DNA of 64,000 nucleotides from Liolophura sinensis (lineage: Eukaryota > Mollusca > Polyplacophora > Chitonida > Chitonidae): NCBI RefSeq assembly GCF_032854445.1, contig NC_088295.1:10279385-10343384 (forward strand). The letters run 5' to 3'. Below, piece by piece: positions 36,201 to 47,548 of the stretch (position 1 is its first letter; each line of letters opens with the position of its first letter). The notes beneath the pieces were generated by a model. The model searched no databases, was not told where the DNA came from, and saw only the letters and a program-made list of their open reading frames with translations. The position numbers and the translations under genes were made by a program.

Positions 36201-39200
36201 ATCTTATAATTTGACATTCATATAGTGAACATTTTGTTTTAATCACCACTTGGTAACATTGAACTAGTATTATGATTAAGCCTTTTTAAAAGCAATACAT
36301 ATATTGAGATTTAGATGGATCCCATTCGTCCAGGTTGAGAAAAGGTGCTTAGCTAGAATCAGCTATCATGACTGGGATTTGTACAGACTGTTGGTACTAA
36401 AAGTCCACTATTTTGCCAAGTGGAATGTACTTGAATGTACTTGCTCAGTGTTATGGAAGTGAAATATCTGCTACATGTGAACAAAAGTCCTCATTCTTTG
36501 AGCGCCATGCTGTGATACCCCGCGCTGACTCTTCTGTGTGCCAATGCTGGAAATTGTCTTGTCAGCCTCTCTGACAGGAAATTTTGCAAGATAATTAGTT
36601 TAGCCACATGTCACTTGCATGTCTAATCAGGAGCTACATTTAAATTCTAGCTGTCTGGCAAGGTAATGGAATTGCTTGCAGCTGAATGTCCATTTAGGTT
36701 ACCATAAATGCCTTATTCCTTTTTTGCCAACACCGTCATGTCATTGGATCCAAACAATACATAAAGGCTCATTCTTTTCCAACCATGGTAACTAACTAAG
36801 CTTAAGCTTATTGAATTGAAATAGATTTTGTGATAATTAGAATCTTAAAATAGGCTCAACTTGATAACTTTATAATTCATTACTGCCTCTAGCTGAGTCA
36901 CTTAATACCTATACATCAGTAATAATTTTCTTCTACTGGTCACTGTACATCACCCATCATTTCATGGAAGTTTTCAACAGCTACCAAAAATTAATCACAT
37001 TTTGTACTACTGCAAGACTAATTGTTAGTGAAAAATTCTGTTTACATATAAATGAATTGCTTATGTATCTTCTCCTTGAATCCATAAAATTTTACCATTT
37101 TCTATCATTTTACCAAATTTAGCTAGATGTTTACACAAATTGCAACATATTAGTCAGTAAATTCAACATATTACACAGAAAGTGTGACACTTTTGGCAGG
37201 ATGTACAATATATTACATGGAAAGTGTGACACATTAGACAGGATATACAACAAATTACACTAAAAGTGACATTAGTCACTATGTACAACATATTACACAA
37301 AAAGTGATGCATTAGACAGGACATGCAACATTTTACACAAAAGTATGACACATTAGACAAGATATACGACATATTACACGGAAAGTGTGACATATTAGCC
37401 AGGATATACAACATATTACACAAAAATGTGACACATTAGCGAGGATGTACAACATATTACATAGAAAGTGTGACATATTTGGCAGGATATACAACATATC
37501 ACACAAAAATACGACACATTAGCCAGGATATACAACATATCACACAAAAGTGTGACACATAAGACAGGATATACAACATATTACACAGAAAGTGTAACAC
37601 ATTTGGCAGGATTACAAATGTGCGCACAGTTTGGTATTATAAAGTATATGATGTGCCCTATTTTAACTTACAATAGTAATATAAAGGCTATAGAGAGAGT
37701 TGTCTGTAACAAAGACTGGCATGTTCATTTTAATAATGTTTTGGTGCTGGTAAAATGTCGCATTTCTGTAAGCTACAAGTGTATCCACTTATATCAAATT
37801 ATTGTGAAGTGTTTTGTACATTGTGTAGTGGTATTGTATGAGTCCATGTCGTGTTGAAAATCTGTATTGGGTGAGACGCCACAGGTGTCGAGTCCAATGC
37901 AGATTTCCAACACTCGGACAAGTAGAATACTACTCCAAAATGTACAAAGCACTCCACAATGACCTATTTATTATATAGATTAAACTGTCTACCAACTAAA
38001 ACCTCGCGCACAAATAACGAGCAAAGATACACGTATAGATTAAGCTGGCCTGGAGGAAGGTCTTTCGATCTCCCTGATATCAGCGAGCAATGCACTCACA
38101 CTCCGCCCCTCCCACTGCTTTTATCATATGAAGTTACCTCCCTTTGCTACGGTACAGTAGGAAAAAAAATACTGCTCTTGAAGATCCAGTATCGCTCCAA
38201 GTACAGTACGGTGACATGGTACGATGCAACGGATTTCATTGGATCACATTTATATTAATAAGAGTTATTCTCCTCATTGTTAATATGTAATATATAGAGT
38301 CCATTAGTACACAGTATGTGAATACCACTCCCCAACTTGACCCTCATATGTCTCTGTAGGTGTATGCTGACAGGCACAAGTTGAAGTGTCAGTACAAGCA
38401 CAACAACCACCCCCTGCTACTGCTGGCCCCTGTCAAGGAGGAGGAAGTATACTTGAACCCCTGGATTGTCATCTACCACGACCTGATGAATGATGTAGAA
38501 ATACAGACCATCAAGGCCTATGCCACCCCCAGGGTAAGCACCTCTGGCACAAAATTACAAGTGATAGAGATGTCTTGCTGAAGTGACATGACAGTAACGA
38601 TGGGTTACATTTAGGTTTCCAAAGTTATCAAAATATTGGAACAGTTATAGTTTGTGTCTAGGACTTTTGGTAAGATACTGTGAGATGGTAATAGATATAA
38701 TTAGCAAAACAGTTAGTTGAAGCACTTACATTACTTTCTGAAGTAACAGATAGCCCTAGTGGAATTTTCCAGGCATGGAAGTTAACAGCATAATGTTGGT
38801 CATTGAGTACATTTCTGGGTGATGGTAAGGTATAATTGTGTTGTATCCTTCTGTCTGTCAGTTGAATAGAGCAACAGTTCATAATGCTGTAACAGGCGAG
38901 CTAGAAACAGCTTTCTACAGAGTTAGTAAAAGGTATGTGCGTTACTGTAGGGCATGTAGCCTGTGTCTGCATAGTGGGCATGCCCAAGCTTCGTTGCGAC
39001 TCTCTCCTCCTCTGCTGTGTGATGTGCTGTGACCAGAGAGAAATCGCTGTTTTAACATAGCTGTCATTTCTTGCCCATGTCCGTGTAGCCTTAGATCATG
39101 CGTTGGTGTATGCACCAGTACCTGCTACATACATAAGTGGGGATCTGCATGATGATGGAGCATGTAGTTTTGTCAGCGCACTTCTGTATACTTACTGCAG

Positions 39201-42200
39201 TATTTACTAACTTATATGGATGTTGTGAACCCAAAATTTCTGGATATTGAGAATTTTTTGTATTTTTTTTTTTTTTTATGAATCCTAGATTTCTTTTTTA
39301 ATGAGAAATTATCCAAAATTTCAGCACAGTTGTACATGTAGAGTATAAGATGACAAAGGAACATTTTACAACCTAAGTTGGAACTATTTTGTTGAATGAC
39401 ATTTATGAGTAAAACTCATCTCAAAGATCAGTTCTTTCTGTTATAATTTACAATAAAGACACGTGTGTGTTATAAATAGAATTGCTCAAAGCATTGTTTT
39501 AGATGTAAATTAGGTGAGGCAAGACAAATTCAAGAAACTTTAAAATGTCCTCATTTACTGTACACATACATGTAGATGTGTTTGCTTTAGCTTGATTGAT
39601 GGTATTTGTAGATGTACAAGTTACATGTATATGTGCACCAGTGCCATTTGCTCACTATTTTTGTAAGAGGAAATCAGGTCAAGGGACATGTCAAAGCATT
39701 TATCAAATGGAAATCAAGAAGCTGCTCAGTCTATCTGCATGTATTGTACAAATGGCTGCATGTTACGTCTTGTTTTCTGCATGTTTCTCACCTCTACAGC
39801 TGTCCCGAGCCACCACTGGGACAGACGCCACTTTAAGCGAGCACAGAATCGCCCGCAGGTTTGCTGTCTTTGCCTGGCATTAGCACAAATGTGTCTACCA
39901 TACACCTCCTCTGACTTAATACAAGTAGTTTCATTCAGTCTGTAGCTGCTAACCACCCATGGCTCTCTGCTTTCTAAAATAATGGTGATCCATAAATCAA
40001 CCTCTTCAGTTTTTCAAAATCACTCTCGGTTGTTCTTTATATGAAACCAAAATTTTTTCCAGCATTTACCCTGGCATTTTGGAATGACAAAGCTGCAAAA
40101 TACAGGAGTGTGGCTTGGGACTGCAGAATTAACATTGAGATGACAATCTAGATTTAGTCTTTATTCTTTCATACTGCATTTTGTATCTGTTGTAGTATAT
40201 TGTGTTTATATATCCTAGTATCTGGAAGCAGTAAATGCATGGAGATATGTGATAAGATGTTACTGATATTACCGCAAGACAGCTACCCTACCTTTGTCCA
40301 GAGGGTTAAATTATCCTAAGTTCTGGCTTGATGCAGTCAAATTGTGTTTGTCAGCAAAGCTGAAATGGGCAGGACCCAGAAAAAGGGAATGCTCTCTTTA
40401 AGAGGCTAAATGGGGAAAGACTGTGATGTGAACTACTTTTATAAGGTTTTAGTGGCACAAAATGGTTAAATAAAGGAGGGAAAATATGACCAGCAAATCT
40501 GTTGGATGCAGAACAAATGTGATTATTCTAAATATATGCAGAAACCTCTGCTATTGGAGACAATTCGTATGGTCATGCTTGCCTCTCTGATTTATTAGGT
40601 ATTACCTATGCCAGTATGGGTGTGATTGCTGTCCCTACCCCTGAACATTAATACGTATAGGGTGTTTTGGAGTGCACTAAGTGATAAAAATAAAATATTA
40701 AATGTATCAACTAAACGAGAAATTGTGGAATAATTATGCTCAAACTATTTGTTGAATTTGCTTTTTAATTACTGCCTCCATGGTTTTCACATGGCTTAGA
40801 GCACCTGTCAGCTTTTTGTACAACTATCACTCATTACAAATACATGCAGGTGTATGTAATACATGCACTTGCAAGAACCACGAGCACAAATACTAGTACG
40901 TATGTGTCTGTGTGTAAAAGTTAACATCTTCAAAGCACTTGTGTGTGTTTCTGTAGATATAATATATTCTAACATTCCATGTCGCATCATGCTATTTAAC
41001 CAACTTGGCACTTCCATTGTGTCATCAAAAATAATATTCAGAAGTAGTTTTAATTTTTTATGTTGACAGTAACCTTTGTTAGCACATTTAAGTATGTAAA
41101 ATTGAATTTCAAAGAACTCTTTTTAAAGGGGAAGTTTATTACGGTAAAGGTGAAGACTAAATTGTGTCAGAATGTAATATACTTAATTACCATGAGTTTA
41201 TTTTGGTCAAGGTGAAGACTGCAATGTGTCTGAATGTAACATACTGATGTTAACTATTCTACAAGCAAAGCCACACGTTCCATGGGTTCATGTAATATGT
41301 TAAAAGTTTATTTGATGAGAAAGGAAAATAAAACTGTGATGCTAAATTTTGAAGTAACTAAATCTGGTTTTTTAAGCATCTTGCATGTTTTTTTTTTGCC
41401 TTCAGCGCTTGGCTAAAAGGATTTGAGCATCCAATATTTGAACGTATTAACAAACGGATAGAAGCAGTGTCTGGAATAAACCAGGAGACCTCAGAAGATT
41501 TACAGGTGGGTGTATAAATTTTCCGTAACTGTGGTGTTCTGTTAGCTCCCATCGTTTAAGCCATAGGCATTTTTTCTGTGAAATCCAGAAGTACTAAAAT
41601 GAATTTAAAATCTGTCTAAAATAACAGTAGTGCTGATATTGTCAAAAAACCAACATTTCATCATGTGGATGGGGGATAGTTTGTGCTTATCTGGCCTGTT
41701 AGTTCATCACAATTCAGTTTCCTGGAGCTATTTTTCAAAACGGTTCATCATATGGAATTGAAACTTAATACATACTTCACCATGATCACTTACAGAAAAA
41801 GTTTAACTTTTGTGTATTTATTACCTGCCAGTTTGAGGACTTCTTCCATAATACATTGTTAATTGTATTGAAATTAAACTTGGTACATCTATCCTCCATG
41901 ACAAGTTACATAAGTTCTTTAAGAGGCATATAGAAGTTAACGTCACAAAGTTTCTATATGGATAACAACTTCCGATTTATTTTCTGCTAACGTTCCGACG
42001 AACATTCTAACAGTTATCAAACATGTACATTGAAATGTCAGTAAAAATAAATCAGAAGTTGCTATCCATATAGAAACATGTCAAGTTGCATGTCATGTTC
42101 AGGTTTTGTTCTTTTAAATGTTGATCTTGAGCATAACTGTTATTCTGCTGGCCGGAGCCAGTAAAGGGAGCAGCACTTATCAATGCAACCTTACTGGATG

Positions 42201-45200
42201 TATTGTTCAAATTCAGCCCCCATTTTAACTGCCCAATCATTTCTGACCGTCTCTTTCCAGGTTGTTAACTATGGTATTGGAGGTCACTATGAGCCACACT
42301 ATGACTTTGCCAGAGTAAGTACTTATATAGTTATGTACAAAGTCTGAGCCATTGTATTGATAGATATAATGAAACAAGGGAACTCGTGGAAATGATTTGT
42401 AAGTACTGACCCATAAGGGACATGGCAGTTCTCTTTTTGTTGACTCTACATTTTTTATTTTCCATTTTAACAGTTTTAACAGTCTGAGTTTTTTGTTGTT
42501 TTTTTTTTTTTTTTTTTAATGCAGCCCCCCCCCCCCTCCCTTCCCCAGTAAAGAAAAACTCCCAGAAAAAGAAATTGTGTGGGAGTTTTGTAATTTTGTT
42601 GTTAAGCAGACGAAAAAAAACGCCAGAATTCCCAGAAAAAGATCTTGGGACCAGTGATAATAAGGCAGTCGTATCACGTTTTGCTTCACTGTGGATGCTG
42701 TCACTGGGTTATTATCTCACAGCTTGGGATAACTAAGCCAGTCATTTGGCCGCAGGTATCGTGATTTAAACAAGACCATGAACCAAGTTGTGCTGCAATA
42801 GGCTGAATGTCTCAGGGCCCAAGGTCTTTTCTGGGAATTTTCTCTCTTCCTTTGGGCCTGCTTAAAAAAAAAAAAAAAAAAAACATAGCAAAAAAAAAAG
42901 AAATTTGCCATGTCCTTTATAGGGCTCCGTATGTAAGAGTAAATGAATGTTTTTGTTGTTATTTCATCTTAAATTACCGGTGTGATGTTTGTCAATTGAA
43001 CTTGTGCAGAATACTCTTCTGTGAAAGAGTAAAGCTTTAAGTCTTGCTTTGTGCTATCAACCAATCAGTTTCAAGTGATTGTGTTTTTTCTATAGATGTC
43101 ACTCATAAAATGAAATACCATTGGTTTACATCCTCGGATAACCTACTGGGTGCAGTGGGCATTCTAAATATTATATACAGGTGTTTTCACTTTTTGGAGC
43201 GAACAGTGTATGCCTCTTTGGGGCCACTTTAACAAATCTTTGTAGATTAAATTGCTTGTAAATCTCTACGTAAATGACGTACAGCTGACATACACAGTTT
43301 GTGAAAGTGACATCATATTAAAGAATGTGTGCCTCAGCTGTCTTTGAAAACCTCTTTGAACTATAGCATGTTGTTATTATTCTGTGAGACATTGGTAAAT
43401 CAGGATATTATGTCCCATGACACTCCAGCAGACCTTGGTCTGTTAGAATAACCTGTGACTGCAATCTTCCGGTGTCCTTATGACAGGACTTAGGTCTCCT
43501 ATTGATTTTGTGTCTGAAGACACTCCAGATTAACTGTGTCTCGTTGTTTTCCTGTGGCTCATACATGTATGTCGTTACCTGAAGTACAGATAATGGTGCT
43601 AATTGTCATTTCCTCCAGACAGCTTCCGGTTTCCAGTGAAGCAAACTTGATCATTTCGTTCCACCAGATAGCGGGTCTTCCCTGGGTTTTTGCAATGAAC
43701 TAATTGCTGATCGGGTTCTTCCTGATTAGGTTGTGGTTTTATGTCAGGCAGTGTATCAGGCACCTGCCAAGGTGTGGTTGTTTTCTCCTTCCCATTGGGC
43801 TTTTCTCAGTTTCAATCCCTTGTGAATCTGACCAAGCGCATATAAGTGACATTTACTTGAGTTCAACTCCAGTAAACACCAAACACCAATCAAGCCTGAA
43901 TTTTATTAAATGACCCCATGATCTCAATAGGCAGGATGTATAACTTCTGAAAAGTATTTAGCTTATGCTTTTATATCTGATACTTTTGTTGTGTCCAATG
44001 ATCTCTGTGCACTTAGAGGCTTCACTGTTGTAGATTAAGATGCATGTACAGTCCTCGAAAAGCAGAGGCAGTTTTATTTAAAATCCAGCTTACAGTCTCA
44101 ACCACATTTGTTCTCTAATAATATTTTCTTGAACTTTTAGGTCAGGACAAACCTGATTTCAAAATTATATTTTAGCTTGGATCAGTCTCATACTTGAGAC
44201 TACTTGAGAATATGTCTTGATTTTGTGTCATATGTGGGAAAGTTCATGAGTTTCATGTACTTGTGCCCAGGTTTCCTCAGGACAGTTTGGTTTCCTATTA
44301 CCATGAAGCTTATAGCCATTGTACCAGTATTGGTATGTCTTATTGTGTATGGTATTAAAACTAAATCAAGAACCTATCTTTCAGAGGGAATCAGAGACTC
44401 GGTTTTGACGTATTAAACTTTGAATTTTTGATATTTGGTAATAAATATATGTATACATGTATATTTACAGGCAGATCTTCCTATTATTAATAGTTACCTG
44501 TAAATATGTATATTAATGGCACTCAAGATTTTCAATAATTAGAACTGAAAATTTGAATTGAATGTACATTTATGGCCTAAGATTTCACCCCCAGAATTAG
44601 TTGCACAATTTGCTTTCATGTGTTTTGCTGTTTTGATGTTTGTTTGGAAGATAGAATTACAGCAACAAAAGCAATATATTATGAAATTTCTTTATCATCA
44701 ACAGTGGACATTTTGGGGTGAAATTTTAGGTCATTTATCGTAATTATAGCGTAAAACAGGTACTACAATTGGGTTAAATTCCCAATGTAGGTATCTGAAG
44801 GCTGACTAGAAGATGGTATGATACTGCGGCCTGTTTGCCAACTGTGTAAACCCTGAGTACATGTATGTTCATATTGAAAGCATGGGTATAGTCTTGCTCA
44901 GCTGGTAGAGGTTGGCATGTAAGGCTGTACAATGGAATGGCATTATCCTAATGGTCAGTGGTAAGTGTGAAACAGAGATAACCTGCCATCTACATGGTGC
45001 ATTGCAGAGAAAGGAAAAGACTCCGTATGAAATACTTGCTGGGAACCGGATTGCAACCGTGTTGTTCTATGTAAGTCACACTGCGTACTTGTCACATGGT
45101 CAACGAGAGAAGCCTGCGGTGGATGTAAGAATGGGGTGCTGGGTAGACAGGCTTTAGGCAGGACTAATACACTAGCACATACAGAGGACTGCTGCACCTA

Positions 45201-47499
45201 TTTCTGCCATACCTGTGAATGATACAGAGGATTGCACTTGATAATTCTATGTAATGGTGCATCCAGGATGTGTGCATGAATAACCAGTACATTTGGACTT
45301 GATGATGTGTATGAACATGTAGGTTTGGAGCCATGTTTCACCTTCGACTGGATAGGTCATTAACATCTTCAGGGATGCCTTTCAGAATTCTTACTTTCAA
45401 ATGATATCCTGATGAAACTAGCGTCTAGTTTCGTCAGATGAAAAAAAGCTGTCAGCGAAAAATGGAACATGGTCACTGCCCTGTCTGGTGATTGCATCTT
45501 TTATAGGGTCTATTTGACATGAAGTGAAATTTGTAGGAACAAGCATCCAGAAACTTTATTAAATGACCTGTATCAGTAATTTGGATGGCGCATTTAGTGA
45601 ATCAAGGCTCTGTATGGACTGGGTGTGCTGGTCCTGCTTGTAGTCTGTTACCATAGGAGTTAGATGCATTAGATGTGCAACCACCGAACTGTGATGATTA
45701 ATTTCTCTTTTGTTTGTAACCTAGCTTGTATTAACTGTCCTATCATTGTCACAGAGAGACGAAAAACATGCTTTTCCCGAAGAGCAAGCAAACAGGATTG
45801 CCACACTGCTGTTCTATGTAAGTTTAGATGTTGTAGGAGTCCTCGCTGTATGACAATTCTGCGGTCTTAAACCCACCAAGCTCTCTGCAGGTTCTTCCCC
45901 ACCTGATCGCCTGCACTCACCCACCTTGTCTGTGTTTGCCACTGACTGAGAAAGGTTGTGCTTAGAACTAGCCTGGCTCTAGCCACTACTTACACCACTG
46001 CAAACAAACCCCCCATTAGCAACTACACCTAGACGCTCACACAATTACAGTCTCGACAAAACTTACCTTTTCCACAGGGGTCTGGGGAATTTATTTAACC
46101 AGTAAAGAGCGCAGACCAAGTGGTGATTGAATTCCTTTCTCAGGGGTAGGGAACGGTAGCAGAGGTGCATTATGTGGCATTCAAGCAGTTGACAATTTGC
46201 CAGAATTGTTGAGGGGAGTATAATCATGTGGTGATAAATACAGCATTGTGGACAAGAAATCAATTTCACCCAGGATAGGTGCACCATTGCTGTCAAATGA
46301 TGTGGAATAATAAAAAACAAGTTTACTTTGGCTGATTCGTATGTACTGAAGGGTGGTGGCTTTGTCAGGGCACTCCAGTTTTCTCCAAACATGAACTTGA
46401 CTTGTAAATAAAAGTCATAATCATTTAGGGAATTCGTCTCGTTTAAGCAGTGGATCAGAAAGTTTTATGGAATACTTGTGAGACAGTATTTGTATGACAA
46501 TTTTATCCAGAATCATGAAAGCTGCCATTAAAATTCAAGTACATGCACGTGTGTGTGTTTCCCCATTTTAAGGTAAAACAAAAATGATTAAAAATTGCAA
46601 GATAATGTAATTTTGACACATACACTGTATTAAATATAGCTGAATTAGGCGTACAGTATTTGTGAAACAGTCGGTGGTGTGTGATTTGGCATTAGTGTAG
46701 GGGTATGGTGAGGGGTAAAGGTTTGGTAGCTGCATGTATGGGGGGGGGGGGGGGAGGTGGAGGTGCACTCAGTGCTGTGGCTTTGTCATGTACATATCGG
46801 CTCTGGGCTTGGTCAAAAATAAGCTGCATTAACATTGCACTGTTCTGAATATGTGAGGTGTGGTTAACAGTAGATTTGCATGAGCTGTAATTGCCGTTTT
46901 TATATGTAATGTGTTCAGATGTTGTTGAAAAGTTCCATGTTATTAATTTATGCATTCTTACGTTTTGGGTTATAATGTACATGTACGTGGGAATATAAAA
47001 TTCCTCTTTTAATCTGCTGCTAGTTCTAAAAAATAGTCACCTGCATTAAATAAACATCTTAAGTTTTTAAACTTTTCTCGAGTAAATTTCAGTTTTACCA
47101 CTATATTTTATCTGCATGTTGATGCAATTTTAGAAGAAGAAATGGTTGTGATATTAGCTCACCAGAGTGACTTGTTTCTTGTACAGATGAGTGATGTGGT
47201 TGCTGGGGGTGCCACTGTCTTCCCCTACATTGGCGTCAAATTATTTCCTGAGAAAGTAAGTAATCCAGGCCATCCTTTCCTTTATATTTTAAAATAACTA
47301 TGTAATTTTTGGTGGGCCTGAAGAAGCAGAGGAACTGGGACTTGGTTTACATACGGAGCTATGATACAATCTAGTAAATTTGCATTTGACGCAGATTTGT
47401 GACCGCTTTATTAAAGAGGCCATCAAATTTTGTGAATAAAGTTTCCTCTCTTCAGTTTTGTAAATAGTTTGTTTAGATTGAAGGAAATCTAACATTAGG

Positions 47500-47548
<49 letters not shown>

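Larger units (their letters stand above)
35857..38359. other. P4HA intron 6, repeat-rich, no exon seen
   Basis: Contains a degenerate repeat at its start and a 41-bp minisatellite at 37150-37615. No extra exon with good splice sites was found. Confidence 0.55.

Noticed and set aside
37163..37423. Minus-strand 86-residue Cys/Met-rich frame as a small secreted peptide
   Set aside because: The amino acid pattern repeats with the 41-bp minisatellite unit and there is no signal peptide.
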